In this document: piece by piece, positions 38,071 to 46,879 of the stretch
Layout of the letters: each line of letters starts with the position of its first letter
Position numbering within the stretch: position 1 is the stretch's first letter
From: Buttiauxella brennerae ATCC 51605
GTDB taxonomy: Bacteria; Pseudomonadota; Gammaproteobacteria; Enterobacterales; Enterobacteriaceae
Reading direction: 5' to 3'
Assembly: GCF_001654925.1 (NCBI RefSeq)
Contig: NZ_LXER01000032.1
Coordinates: forward strand, 154,339-218,338
Length of the DNA: 64,000 bases
Program-made: the position numbers and the translations under genes
The notes under the pieces: generated by a model
Database searches by the model: none
Told to the model about the DNA's origin: nothing
Seen by the model: the letters and a program-made list of their open reading frames with translations, nothing else

Positions 38071-38834
38071 TGAGTATGTTACTCGGCCCACGCGACGACA
38101 ACGGCATGCCAGTGCCAATGACGGTGGATGAATCCATCGCCGCGATGAAAACGTCGTTGCTCAAAAAGATTAAACGTTCCGCGTATGTATACCGCGTTGA
38201 CTGCGGTGGTTGTAACGGGTGTGAAATTGAAATTTTCGCCACCCTTTCACCACTTTTCGATGCAGAACGCTTCGGGATTAAAGTTGTTCCGTCTCCTCGT
38301 CACGCGGATATTTTACTGTTTACCGGCGCTGTGACTCGCGCCATGCGTTCCCCCGCGCTACGTGCCTGGGAATCAGCGCCGGACCCTAAAATTTGCATCT
38401 CTTACGGCGCGTGCGGTAACAGCGGCGGTATCTTCCACGACCTGTATTGCGTCTGGGGCGGCACCGACAAAATCGTACCGGTGGATGTCTATATTCCGGG
38501 TTGCCCGCCAACACCTGCGGCAACGCTGTATGGTTTTGCCATGGCGCTTGGCCTGCTGGAGCAAAAAATCCACGCCCGCGAAGCCAGTGAAATGGATGCA
38601 CAACCGGCGCAAATTCTGCACCCGGATATGGTTCAACCATTGCGTGTGCGTATCGACCGTGCCGCGCGCAGCCTTGCGGGTTATCGCTATGGCCGCCAGA
38701 TTGCTGACAGCTATATGGAAAACCTCACCGCCGGTGGCGGCAGTGTTCAGCAGTGGCTGGCACACGAGAACGATCCGCGTCTGACTGAAATCGTCACGCA
38801 TCTGGAAGATCTGGTTAAGCAGGAGCGCGTGTAA
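38070..38834 (+). CDS. hycG: HycG, Fe-S small subunit of hydrogenase-3 (NuoB-like)
   Basis: A 254-residue small subunit. The proximal [4Fe-4S] ligands are in [15 protein letters not shown] (Cys45, Cys51) with further cysteines in [10 protein letters not shown] and IPGCPPTPA. It contains a single cluster, as usual for NuoB-like group 4 hydrogenases. It pairs directly with HycE. Confidence 0.97.
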   Translation: MSMLLGPRDDNGMPVPMTVDESIAAMKTSLLKKIKRSAYVYRVDCGGCNGCEIEIFATLSPLFDAERFGIKVVPSPRHADILLFTGAVTRAMRSPALRAWESAPDPKICISYGACGNSGGIFHDLYCVWGGTDKIVPVDVYIPGCPPTPAATLYGFAMALGLLEQKIHAREASEMDAQPAQILHPDMVQPLRVRIDRAARSLAGYRYGRQIADSYMENLTAGGGSVQQWLAHENDPRLTEIVTHLEDLVKQERV

Positions 38835-39244
38835 TGAGCGAGTCGGTGGTGTTTTGCCAGCTTAGCCGTAAGTTTGTCGATGAAAACGACAACACACCGA
38901 GTGATGCGCAGCAGGTGGTTTATTACAGCCTGGCAATCGGCCACCATCTCGGCGTTATCGACTGCCTGAAAGAGAACCTGGTTTGCTCGTATGAGCCTTA
39001 CAAAGCGTGGATTTCCACGCTTGAAGAAGGTAGCGAAGCGCGGCGCAAAATGGAAGGTGTGCCGCGTTACGGTGAAATAGTTATCGACCAAAGTCACGTG
39101 GTTTTGCTGGCGAAAGCGTTTGATGCCGCCAAACCCACGCAAACTGAACAGCAGCAAGAGTGGAGCCAGGAATTGCTCGATATGCTGCAAGCTATTCAAC
39201 AAGAACCCGCCATTTATTTGATGGTACGGAGACGCTATGACTAA
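38834..39244 (+). CDS. hycH: HycH, hydrogenase-3 assembly protein
   Basis: A 136-residue protein matching the formate hydrogenlyase maturation HycH family (VVFCQLSRKFVDENDNTP; QVVYYSLAIGHHLGVIDCL). In E. coli it is required for assembly of active hydrogenase-3 and is not in the final complex. It overlaps hycI by 8 bp. Confidence 0.93.
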   Translation: MSESVVFCQLSRKFVDENDNTPSDAQQVVYYSLAIGHHLGVIDCLKENLVCSYEPYKAWISTLEEGSEARRKMEGVPRYGEIVIDQSHVVLLAKAFDAAKPTQTEQQQEWSQELLDMLQAIQQEPAIYLMVRRRYD

Positions 39245-39716
39245 CAGAAACGTACTATTGTGCGTCGGCAACAGCATGATGGGTGACGATGGCGCAGGCC
39301 CGCTACTTGCCGAGAAATGCCAGGCAGCCCCACAAGGCGACTGGATTGTTATCGACGGCGGCACCGCTCCTGAAAATGATGTGGTGGCAATTCGCGAATT
39401 GCGCCCGGAAAGATTGCTGCTGGTTGATGCCACAGATATGGGACTGAACCCAGGCGAAATCCGTGTCATCGACCCGGACGATATCGCTGAAATGTTTATG
39501 ATGACCACCCACAACATGCCACTTAACTATTTAATCGATCAGATTAAAGAAGATGTTGGCGAGGTGATTTTCCTCGGCATTCAGCCTGATATTGTCGGCT
39601 TTTACTACCCGATGACCGACGCGATAAAAACGGCGGTGGAAACGGTGTATCAACGTCTGGCGGGCTGGGAAGGTAAAGGCGGTTTTGCGGATTTAGAAGC
39701 GCCAGAGTTCGAGTAA
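39237..39716 (+). CDS. hycI: HycI, HycE C-terminal endopeptidase
   Basis: A 159-residue protease (E. coli 156). Metal/nickel-sensing residues lie in LCVGNSMMGDDGAGPLLA (Asp), LLLVDATDMG (Asp) and MTTHNMPLNYL (His). It cleaves the HycE precursor after Arg537 once nickel is in place. Last gene of hyc; followed after 54 bp by the second long palindromic element. Confidence 0.95.
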   Translation: MTNRNVLLCVGNSMMGDDGAGPLLAEKCQAAPQGDWIVIDGGTAPENDVVAIRELRPERLLLVDATDMGLNPGEIRVIDPDDIAEMFMMTTHNMPLNYLIDQIKEDVGEVIFLGIQPDIVGFYYPMTDAIKTAVETVYQRLAGWEGKGGFADLEAPEFE

Positions 39717-39770
39717 TAGGGCTGTCGCTTATACGGACCTTTGAAGGGCGAATCCTGCCGATCCGGAGAA

Positions 39771-40391
39771 GGTTCCGTTCACTAAACGTTCTGTGATCCC
39801 TGTATTCACCGAACCGGTGAACGACTTAGGGTGACCACCGTCGTCACCCTAAGAACCCTGACTCCCGGCGTTTAAATCGCCGCTTCGCGGTAAACCTCCG
39901 TTTTTCCTTTCAGTCCCTGGGTCGGTTGTGATGCGGTTATTCGGCACATCCCTGTGTCGAACCACTTCGTGGCCAACGCAAGCATTGTTCAAAAATGTTC
40001 CTGACATTTTTGTCCGGCGATCACAACCTCTCGCCGTTCCCGACGGCGAGACCCGCTCCTTACAGTCAAAACAGAGGCGATTTATGCCGGACTAAAGGTC
40101 AACGTCAAAAGCCAAAGGCTAAACCGGTTTAGATTTTGACCTTGTTCCCGGTATAAATTGCCCCAGCGTTACCCATAAGTCAGGGTTGAGCTGCCGGGAG
40201 CAGCGAAAGAGAGCGATCGCCGGGAGCGAGTCGCGAACGACCCTGAACGTTGGGGATAAGCTGGGGTTTACCGCGTAGGGGCAATTTAATCACCGGGCGA
40301 CGGGGTCGCCAGGGGGATGTCGTTATCCACCTGGCACGTTCACCGTTCGCTGGCAACTATGAGATAGCGTAACGTTCGGGTGAACGGAAAA
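39771..40391. repeat. 621-bp long imperfect palindromic element, copy 2 (opposite orientation)
   Basis: The ends GGTTCCGTTCACTAAACGTT and AACGTTCGGGTGAACGGAAA are inverted repeats of each other and match the ends of copy 1. The segment 40,140-40,325 is the reverse complement of about 31,225-31,420 with only scattered differences. Its left arm (39,880-40,080) holds the more diverged partner arm, including GCGGTAAACCTCCG, and a stretch absent from copy 1 (about 39,960-40,010). No reading frame of note. It separates hyc from hydN-fdhF. Confidence 0.85.
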
Positions 40392-40507
40392 CCTCTCATC
40401 TAACAAATCTCGCCCTGACAGATTGCCAGTGAGGAATGCGTGTAAGAGACAGCCCTCAGGGAAAGGACTGGGGTGAAGGTGAGTAAACATCCTTCTGTCA
40501 TCTGCCC

Positions 40508-40542
40508 AAATGACATCGTCAAATGTGTCGAAGTCACTGTCA
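40508..40542 (+). promoter_or_regulatory. candidate FhlA activating sites for hydN-fdhF
   Basis: Clustered TGACA/TGTCG motifs (AAATGACATCGTCAAATG and TGTCGAAGTCACTGTCA) about 55-85 bp upstream of the sigma-54 promoter. Confidence 0.5.
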
Positions 40543-40591
40543 TCCCTCCCTCGATCAATGCGCAAAGCCTTGAATCACGCTAGTTTCAAAG

Positions 40592-40607
40592 TTGGCACAA
40601 TTTATGT
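40592..40607 (+). promoter_or_regulatory. sigma-54 promoter of hydN-fdhF, atypical -12
   Basis: TTGGCACAATTTATGT: a perfect -24 half (TTGGCAC) with GT rather than GC at -12, correctly spaced. It lies 47 bp before hydN. Confidence 0.7.
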
Positions 40608-40654
40608 ATGCCTACAGAAGTCTTATAAAAAAACACTCTATCCAGGAGTCTATG

Positions 40655-41200
40655 ATGAACCGTTTCATCATTGCTGATTCGAGCAAATGTATTGGCTGTC
40701 GCACTTGCGAAGTGGCCTGTGTCGTAGCACATCAGGAAGCACAAGATTGCGCAGTATTAACACCGCAAACCTTCCTTCCACGTATTCATGTGATTAAAGG
40801 CGTGAATATTTCTACCGCGACAATGTGCCGCCAGTGCGAAGACGCACCGTGCGCCAACGTCTGCCCTAATGGCGCAATCAGCCGTGAGCATGGTTTTGTG
40901 AACGTGATGCAAGAACGTTGCATCGGTTGCAAAACCTGTGTGGTTGCCTGCCCATATGGCGCGATGGAAGTGGTTGTTCGCCCGGTGGTTCGCAACAGCG
41001 GCGCAGGTCTTAACGTGATGGCAGAAAAAGCCGAAGCGAATAAATGCGACCTTTGCCACACCCGTTCGGAAGGCCCGGCCTGTATGGAAGCCTGCCCAAC
41101 CAACGCCATTCTTTGTGTTGATCGCAATAAACTTGAACAAATGAGTGCCGAAAAACGCCGCCGTGCTGCGTTCGATGCAACTTCATCTCTGATTTTCTAA
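40655..41200 (+). CDS. hydN: HydN, polyferredoxin of the FHL system
   Basis: A 181-residue protein starting MNRFIIADSSKCIGC, aligned with E. coli HydN; an ATG one codon earlier (40,652) is equally near the ribosome site AGGAG. Four [4Fe-4S] motifs: CIGCRTCEVAC, CRQCEDAPCANVCP, CIGCKTCVVACP, CDLCHTRSEGPACMEACP. It supports full FdhF activity in E. coli and is paralogous to HycB. It is first in a sigma-54 unit with fdhF, 52 bp downstream. Confidence 0.95.
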   Translation: MNRFIIADSSKCIGCRTCEVACVVAHQEAQDCAVLTPQTFLPRIHVIKGVNISTATMCRQCEDAPCANVCPNGAISREHGFVNVMQERCIGCKTCVVACPYGAMEVVVRPVVRNSGAGLNVMAEKAEANKCDLCHTRSEGPACMEACPTNAILCVDRNKLEQMSAEKRRRAAFDATSSLIF

Positions 41201-41252
41201 TTTCATCCCCTGACGGGAACGAAATTTTCAACTTTTAACAGGTCTGTTACTG

Positions 41253-43403
41253 ATGAAAAAAATTACCAGCGTCTGCCCTTACTGTGGTGCAGGCTGCAAA
41301 CTGAAACTGGTTGTTGAGAAGAACAAAATTATCCGTGCCGAAGCGGCTGATGGCGTGACTAACCAAAATGAACTCTGCCTGAAAGGCTATTACGGCTGGG
41401 ATTTTCTCAACGATACCAAGTTGCTCACACCGCGTCTGACGCAGCCGATGATTCGCTATGAAAAGGGCGGCAAGCTTCAGCCGGTGAGCTGGGAAGAGGC
41501 GATTAGCTATACCGCAAAACGCCTGAAAGCTATCAAAGAGCAGCATGGCCCACGCTCAATTATGACGACCGGCTCGTCACGTGGGACAGGTAACGAAACC
41601 AACTATGTGATGCAGAAGTTTGCACGCGGTGTCTTGCATACCAATAACGTTGACTGCTGTGCGCGTGTTTGCCACGGGCCGTCGGTCGCAGGTTTGCAGG
41701 TGACGCTGGGCAACGGCGCGATGAGTAATTCCATCGGCGATATCGAAAACTCAAAATGCCTGTTGGTGTTTGGCTATAACTGCGCCGATTCGCACCCGAT
41801 CGTGGCGCGTCGTGTGATTAAAGCGAAAGAAAATGGCGCGAAAATCATTGTTTGCGATCCGCGCCGCATCGAAACCGCCCGTATTGCCGATCAGCATCTG
41901 CAACTGAAAAACGGCTGCAATATGGCGCTGGTGAATGCCTTTGGTTATGTGCTGCTCGAAGAGAATCTTTACGACACCGAGTACGTTGCGAAATTTGCCG
42001 AAGGTCTGGACGCTTACCGTGAAGTGGTTAAAGGCTACGCGCCAGAAGACGTTGAGCACCTGACCGGTGTTCCGGCGCATCAGGTCCGCCAGGCAATGCG
42101 TACTTTTGCCGCCGCACCGTCAGCCACCATTATGTGGGGCATGGGCGTGACACAGTTCGGCCAGGCGGTTGACGTAGTCAAAGGGCTTTCAAGCCTTGCG
42201 CTGCTGACCGGAAACCTCGGGCGTGAAAACGTCGGCGTTGGCCCGGTTCGTGGCCAGAACAACGTGCAGGGCGCGTGTGACATGGGCGTGCTGCCAAACC
42301 AGTTCCCGGGTTACCAGGATGTGGTTGACCCGCAAGTGCGTGCGAAATTCGCCAAAGCCTGGGGCATCAACGTTGAAGATATGGACGACCAGGTTGGCGT
42401 GCGTATCACCGAAGTACCGCATATGGCGATTCACGGCGAGATGAAAGCCTACTACATCATGGGCGAAGACCCGTTGCAGACCGAAGCCGATCTTGGCCTG
42501 GTACGCAAAGGTTTTGAAGCGCTCGATTTTGTCGTCGTGCAGGACATCTTTATGACCAAAACCGCTGAAGTGGCAGACGTCATTTTGCCAGCCACTTCCT
42601 GGGGCGAACACGGCGGTGTGTTTACCTGTGCTGACCGCGGTTTCCAGCGTTTTGAAAAAGCCATTGATGCGAAGTACAACGTCAAACGTGACTGGGAAAT
42701 TATCAGCCTGCTCGCCACCGAGATGGGCTACCCAATGCACTACGATAACAACCAGCAAATCTGGGATGAACTGCGTGAACTCTGCCCGCTGTTCTATGGC
42801 GTAACCTACGAGAAAATGGGCGATATGGGCCATGTGCAGTGGCCGTGTCCGACGCTCGATCACCCGGGTACGCCTTATCTCTACAAAGACAGCAAGTTCG
42901 ACACCCCAACCGGCAAAGGCCAGCTGTTTGCCGCCGAGTGGCGTGCGCCAGCCGAAGTACCGGATGCCGAATATCCACTGGTGCTGTGCACCGTGCGTGA
43001 AGTCGGCCACTACTCCTGCCGTTCAATGACCGGGAACTGTGCTGCATTGCAGACTCTGGCCGATGAACCTGGTTTTGTGCAGATGAACCCAACAGATGCC
43101 AACCTGCTTGGGATTAAAGACAAGCAACTGGTGTGGGTCAGTTCGCGTCGCGGCAAAGTGATCAGCCGTGCCGAAGTGAACGAGCGCATTAACGTGGGCT
43201 CGGTGTACATGACTTACCAGTGGTGGATTGGGGCTTGTAATGAGCTGACTCAGGACAACCTTGACCCGATTTCCAAAACACCGGAAACCAAGTATTGCGC
43301 GGTCAACGTCAGCCAAATTGCCGACCAGCAGTGGGCAGAAAACTACGCTCAGACGACGTATAGCGATATGAAAGCGCGTTTGCGTAGTGCGGTAGAAGTT
43401 TAA
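41253..43403 (+). CDS. fdhF: FdhF-type formate dehydrogenase H, cysteine (non-seleno) form
   Basis: A 716-residue molybdenum bis-MGD enzyme aligned over its full length with E. coli FdhF (715). The N-terminal [4Fe-4S] ligands are Cys8, Cys11, Cys15 and Cys42, with Lys44 in LCLKG. The metal-ligand motif reads DCCARVCHGPSVAGLQ: residue 140, selenocysteine (TGA) in E. coli, is TGC cysteine at 41,670-41,672, followed by the catalytic His141. No in-frame TGA exists. It oxidises formate to CO2 and passes electrons to HycB. A cysteine version needs no selenium or SelC. It lies between hydN and hypF; in E. coli those two are adjacent and fdhF is elsewhere. Confidence 0.96.
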   Translation: MKKITSVCPYCGAGCKLKLVVEKNKIIRAEAADGVTNQNELCLKGYYGWDFLNDTKLLTPRLTQPMIRYEKGGKLQPVSWEEAISYTAKRLKAIKEQHGPRSIMTTGSSRGTGNETNYVMQKFARGVLHTNNVDCCARVCHGPSVAGLQVTLGNGAMSNSIGDIENSKCLLVFGYNCADSHPIVARRVIKAKENGAKIIVCDPRRIETARIADQHLQLKNGCNMALVNAFGYVLLEENLYDTEYVAKFAEGLDAYREVVKGYAPEDVEHLTGVPAHQVRQAMRTFAAAPSATIMWGMGVTQFGQAVDVVKGLSSLALLTGNLGRENVGVGPVRGQNNVQGACDMGVLPNQFPGYQDVVDPQVRAKFAKAWGINVEDMDDQVGVRITEVPHMAIHGEMKAYYIMGEDPLQTEADLGLVRKGFEALDFVVVQDIFMTKTAEVADVILPATSWGEHGGVFTCADRGFQRFEKAIDAKYNVKRDWEIISLLATEMGYPMHYDNNQQIWDELRELCPLFYGVTYEKMGDMGHVQWPCPTLDHPGTPYLYKDSKFDTPTGKGQLFAAEWRAPAEVPDAEYPLVLCTVREVGHYSCRSMTGNCAALQTLADEPGFVQMNPTDANLLGIKDKQLVWVSSRRGKVISRAEVNERINVGSVYMTYQWWIGACNELTQDNLDPISKTPETKYCAVNVSQIADQQWAENYAQTTYSDMKARLRSAVEV

Positions 43404-43415
43404 GTGTAAAAACAA

Positions 43416-43489
43416 CCCTCACCCCAACCTTCTCCCTGAGGGAGAAGGAGTATTTCCCCCTCTCCTGTGGGAGATGGTCGGGGTGAGGG
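43416..43489. repeat. REP-like palindromic repeat (GC-rich, CCCTCACCCC type)
   Basis: CCCTCACCCCAACCTTCTCC to GGTCGGGGTGAGGG, with an inner hairpin CTCCCTGAGGGAG. Same family as 48,265-48,391. It occupies the fdhF-hypF gap and may attenuate or stabilise mRNA. Confidence 0.8.
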
Positions 43490-43514
43490 CGTAAAACATA
43501 AAACAGGATAAATA

Positions 43515-45752
43515 GTGAATTTTAACGGCGTGATGCTACGCATTCGCGGCAAAGTACAGGGCGTTGGCTTCAGGCCATTCGTCTGGCAACTGGCACAACT
43601 TCTCAAACTCACGGGCGATGTCTGCAATGACGGCGCCGGTGTGTTGGTGCGCCTGACTTCCCCCGCCGATGCGTTTATCACCCAGCTTCACGCCAAATGC
43701 CCGCCACTGGCGCGTATCGACAGCATTGAACAATCGTCAATGCTATGGGAAACACGCCCCCATGATTTCACCATTCGCCACAGCGCCAGCAGCTCGATGG
43801 ACACGCAAATCGTCCCGGATGCCGCAACCTGCCCGGATTGCCTGCGCGAGCTGAATGACCCGCACGATCGCCGTTATCGCTATCCGTTTATCAACTGCAC
43901 CCACTGTGGCCCGCGTTTTACGATAATCAATGCCATGCCCTATGACCGCCCAAACACGGTGATGGCTGCGTTCCCGCTCTGCCCGGCGTGCGAAAAAGAG
44001 TACCGCGACCCAATGGATCGCCGCTTCCATGCCCAGCCTGTCGCCTGCCCGGAGTGTGGGCCGCAAATTAGCTGGCAATGTGGCGAGCAAAACCTTGCAC
44101 GCGAAGAGGCGTTACAAGCAGCCATTGCAGCGTTAAAAGACGGGAAAATCATCGCGATTAAAGGGCTGGGTGGTTTCCACCTGGCGGTTGATGCAAGCAA
44201 CGATGCCGCCGTTTCGCGCTTACGCTCCCGCAAACATCGCCCTTCTAAACCGCTGGCTGTCATGCTGCCCGACTCGCACCGGTTGCCCGCAGAGGTAACG
44301 GTACAGCTCAACACGCCAGCGGCACCGATTGTGCTAATGGCGAAATCTGCTTTGCACGGTTTAAGCACGTTTATCGCCCCAGGCCTGAGCGAAGTCGGCG
44401 TGATGTTACCCGCCAACCCGCTACAACACCTTTTGATGCAGGATTTTGGTGGCCCGCTGGTGATGACATCCGGCAATTTAAACGGCAAACCGCCCGCCAT
44501 AACCAATCAGCAGGCGCTTGAAGAGTTGGCTGAAATTGCCGACGGCTGGTTGCTGCATAACCGCGACATCGTCCAGCGCATGGATGATTCCGTGGTACGA
44601 GCAAAAGGTGAGATGCTGCGCCGTGCCAGAGGTTTTGTGCCAGATGCTCTCCCGTTACCCCCAGGTTTTGACGCACTGCCGCCGATTCTGGCGTTAGGCT
44701 CTGATCTGAAAAACACCTTCTGCTTGCTGCGCGGCAACCAGGCGGTGCTCAGCCAGCATCTGGGCGATCTCGCTGAAGAAGGCGTGGAGCAGCAGTGGCA
44801 AAAAGCGTGCACGCTAATGTGTGAGGCTTATGATTTTAAAGCGCAATACGTCGCGATAGACGCGCATCCCGGCTACCACAGCTCCCGCATCGGGAAAGAA
44901 ATGGGTTTGCCAGTGAGCACCGTTTTACATCATCACGCTCACGCGGTGGCGTGTATGGCTGAACACAACTGGCTACAGGATGGTGGCGATGTGATTGCCC
45001 TAACTCTTGATGGTATTGGTTATGGCGAGAACGACCAGCTGTGGGGCGGAGAATGCCTGCGGGTTAACTATCGCGACTGTGAACATCTCGGCGGTTTGCC
45101 TGCTGTGGCGCTCCCCGGGGGTGACCTCGCCGCTCGCCAGCCATGGCGTAACCTGCTCGCCCATTGCCTGGCGTTTATACCTGGCTGGCAACGCCACCCG
45201 GAAACGGCCGTCATTCGCGCACAAAGCTGGCCATTGCTGGCCACCGCCATTGAACGTGGCATTAATGCGCCTGTCGCCTCCTCCACGGGTCGCCTTTTCG
45301 ATGCTGCCGCAGCGGCGCTACACTGCACACCCTTACAGCAAAGCTATGAAGGGGAAGCCGCCTGCCGCTTCGAAGCACTGGCGTCACAAAGTCGCGGGTG
45401 CCTCCACCCCGTTACGCTGCCGGTTATCGCAGGCCAGCTCGACATGGCGACATTCTGGCAGCAGTGGTTGAGCTGGCATGACTGCGCGTCCGCTCGCGCC
45501 TGGGCATTTCATGACGCCCTGGCAAAAGGTTTTGCTGATTTAGCCCGCAGCCATGCGCAAAGGCTTGCCATAAAGACTCTCGTCTTCAGCGGCGGTGTGC
45601 TGCATAACCGCCTGATGCGCGAAAGATTTTCGTATCACCTAGCAGATTTCAACCTGCTCTTCCCGACACAGTTACCTGCCGGTGACGGTGCCCTTGCATT
45701 GGGCCAGGCGCTTGTTGCCGCCGCCCGTATCACCCTTCCCCCACAAGGATAA
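43515..45752 (+). CDS. hypF: HypF, carbamoyltransferase for hydrogenase CN/CO ligand synthesis
   Basis: A 745-residue protein (E. coli 750) starting at GTG 43,515 after AGGAT. Acylphosphatase domain at residues 5-90 ([17 protein letters not shown]), two zinc-finger modules (Cys106/109/128/131 and Cys156/159/178/181), a YrdC-like domain (about 195-375, [27 protein letters not shown]) and a Kae1-like carbamoyltransferase domain with [13 protein letters not shown] and [18 protein letters not shown]. It makes carbamoyl-adenylate and transfers the group to the HypE terminal cysteine. Overlap is possible with the downstream permease transcript (1-bp gap). Confidence 0.97.
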   Translation: MNFNGVMLRIRGKVQGVGFRPFVWQLAQLLKLTGDVCNDGAGVLVRLTSPADAFITQLHAKCPPLARIDSIEQSSMLWETRPHDFTIRHSASSSMDTQIVPDAATCPDCLRELNDPHDRRYRYPFINCTHCGPRFTIINAMPYDRPNTVMAAFPLCPACEKEYRDPMDRRFHAQPVACPECGPQISWQCGEQNLAREEALQAAIAALKDGKIIAIKGLGGFHLAVDASNDAAVSRLRSRKHRPSKPLAVMLPDSHRLPAEVTVQLNTPAAPIVLMAKSALHGLSTFIAPGLSEVGVMLPANPLQHLLMQDFGGPLVMTSGNLNGKPPAITNQQALEELAEIADGWLLHNRDIVQRMDDSVVRAKGEMLRRARGFVPDALPLPPGFDALPPILALGSDLKNTFCLLRGNQAVLSQHLGDLAEEGVEQQWQKACTLMCEAYDFKAQYVAIDAHPGYHSSRIGKEMGLPVSTVLHHHAHAVACMAEHNWLQDGGDVIALTLDGIGYGENDQLWGGECLRVNYRDCEHLGGLPAVALPGGDLAARQPWRNLLAHCLAFIPGWQRHPETAVIRAQSWPLLATAIERGINAPVASSTGRLFDAAAAALHCTPLQQSYEGEAACRFEALASQSRGCLHPVTLPVIAGQLDMATFWQQWLSWHDCASARAWAFHDALAKGFADLARSHAQRLAIKTLVFSGGVLHNRLMRERFSYHLADFNLLFPTQLPAGDGALALGQALVAAARITLPPQG

Positions 45753-45753
45753 A

Positions 45754-46779
45754 ATGATGTTATTGCGTGTTCTTCGTGATAATCCACGTGCCGCTGTTTT
45801 GTTGGTGGTTTTAGTCGCAGCCAATCTTGCCGCCTGGGCCTGGGCGCTGGTTTCGTTTCACCACAGCACCGCGCTGATGGCCGCCAGTCTCCTGGCCTGG
45901 TGCTACGGTTTGCGCCATGCGGTCGACGCCGACCATATCGCAGCGATTGATAACGTGACGCGCAAGATGATGCAGCAAGGGAAACGCCCGTTTGGTATCG
46001 GAGCCTGGTTCTCACTCGGCCATTCCAGCATTGTGGTGCTGGCGTCTATCGCGATTGCCGCAACCGCGGCGGCATTTCAAAATGATATGGACTGGTTCCA
46101 TGATGTGGGCGGCGTGATTGGTACTGCCGTATCGGCGTGTTTCTTGCTGGCAATGGCGCTGGTCAATCTGGTGATTTTACGCGGCGTATGGCGTAATTTC
46201 CGTCAGTTAAAACGTGGCGAGTCGCTGTCAGCCGAAGACACCGATTTTAACGGTGGCGGTATCATGAGCTGGCTGTTCCGCTCCACATTTAAGCTGATTA
46301 ACAAAAGCTGGCACATGTATCTGGTCGGTTTTTTGTTTGGTTTAGGGTTTGATACCGCAACAGAAATTGGCGTGTTGGGCATTTCTGCCGCCAGCGCATC
46401 CAGCGGGATGTCGATATGGTCGATTCTGGTGTTCCCGGCGCTGTTTGCAAGCGGCATGGCGCTGATTGATACGCTCGACAACATGATTATGGTCGGTGCT
46501 TACGGTTGGGCGTTTAACAAGCCGCAGCGAAAACTCTATTACAACATGACGATTACGGGCACATCCGTTGTGGTGGCGCTGTTTATTGGCGGCATGGAAG
46601 CGTTAGGGTTGTTAGCGGATAAATTCAACCTGCACTCCGGCATGTGGAAGTGGGTCGATGCGTTAAATGAAAACCTCGGCAATGCAGGCTTTATCGTGGT
46701 TGGGCTGTTTATTGGCTGCTGGATTGTGTCGATGCTGAACTACCGTTGGAAGGGATACGATTCGTTGGTAGTTCGCTAG
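45754..46779 (+). CDS. NiCoT-family nickel/cobalt permease (HoxN/NixA type)
   Basis: A 341-residue polytopic protein with about eight membrane helices. The family signature RHAVDADHIAAIDN lies at residues 54-67, with LGHSSIVVLA and LGFDTATEIGVLGI as the second and third metal-related motifs and FASGMALIDTLDN. It follows hypF by one base, with AAGGAT as ribosome site, so it is cotranscribed. Nickel rather than cobalt is the likely substrate, given the hydrogenase genes. E. coli uses the NikABCDE ABC transporter instead. Confidence 0.9.
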   Translation: MMLLRVLRDNPRAAVLLVVLVAANLAAWAWALVSFHHSTALMAASLLAWCYGLRHAVDADHIAAIDNVTRKMMQQGKRPFGIGAWFSLGHSSIVVLASIAIAATAAAFQNDMDWFHDVGGVIGTAVSACFLLAMALVNLVILRGVWRNFRQLKRGESLSAEDTDFNGGGIMSWLFRSTFKLINKSWHMYLVGFLFGLGFDTATEIGVLGISAASASSGMSIWSILVFPALFASGMALIDTLDNMIMVGAYGWAFNKPQRKLYYNMTITGTSVVVALFIGGMEALGLLADKFNLHSGMWKWVDALNENLGNAGFIVVGLFIGCWIVSMLNYRWKGYDSLVVR

Positions 46780-46794
46780 AGAATTGCAGAATAA

Positions 46795-46867
46795 TGTCGG
46801 ATGTCGCTCACGCTAATCCGACCTACGAAAACCATTGTAAGGTGGATTAGCGCAAGCGACATCCACC
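46795..46867. repeat. BIME-like pair of REP units
   Basis: TGTCGGATGTCGCTCACGCT...AATCCGACCTACG followed by GTAAGGTGGATTAGCGCAAGCGACATCCACC in inverted orientation. It lies between the convergent permease and avtA genes and may terminate both. Related to 59,971-60,040 and 58,401-58,432. Confidence 0.75.
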
Positions 46868-46879
46868 GTTACAATTCAA

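Noticed and set aside
31158-40391. Insertion sequences flanking hyc (composite transposon)
   Set aside because: The flanking elements have inverted ends but encode no transposase; target duplications could not be identified by eye.
40323-40565. 80-residue frame on the minus strand
   Set aside because: It spans the end of element 2 and the FhlA/sigma-54 region of hydN; codon use and position argue against a gene.
41660-41720. SECIS element after the active-site codon of fdhF
   Set aside because: The codon is TGC, not TGA, so no selenocysteine insertion is needed; any hairpin here would be a relic and I could not show one.
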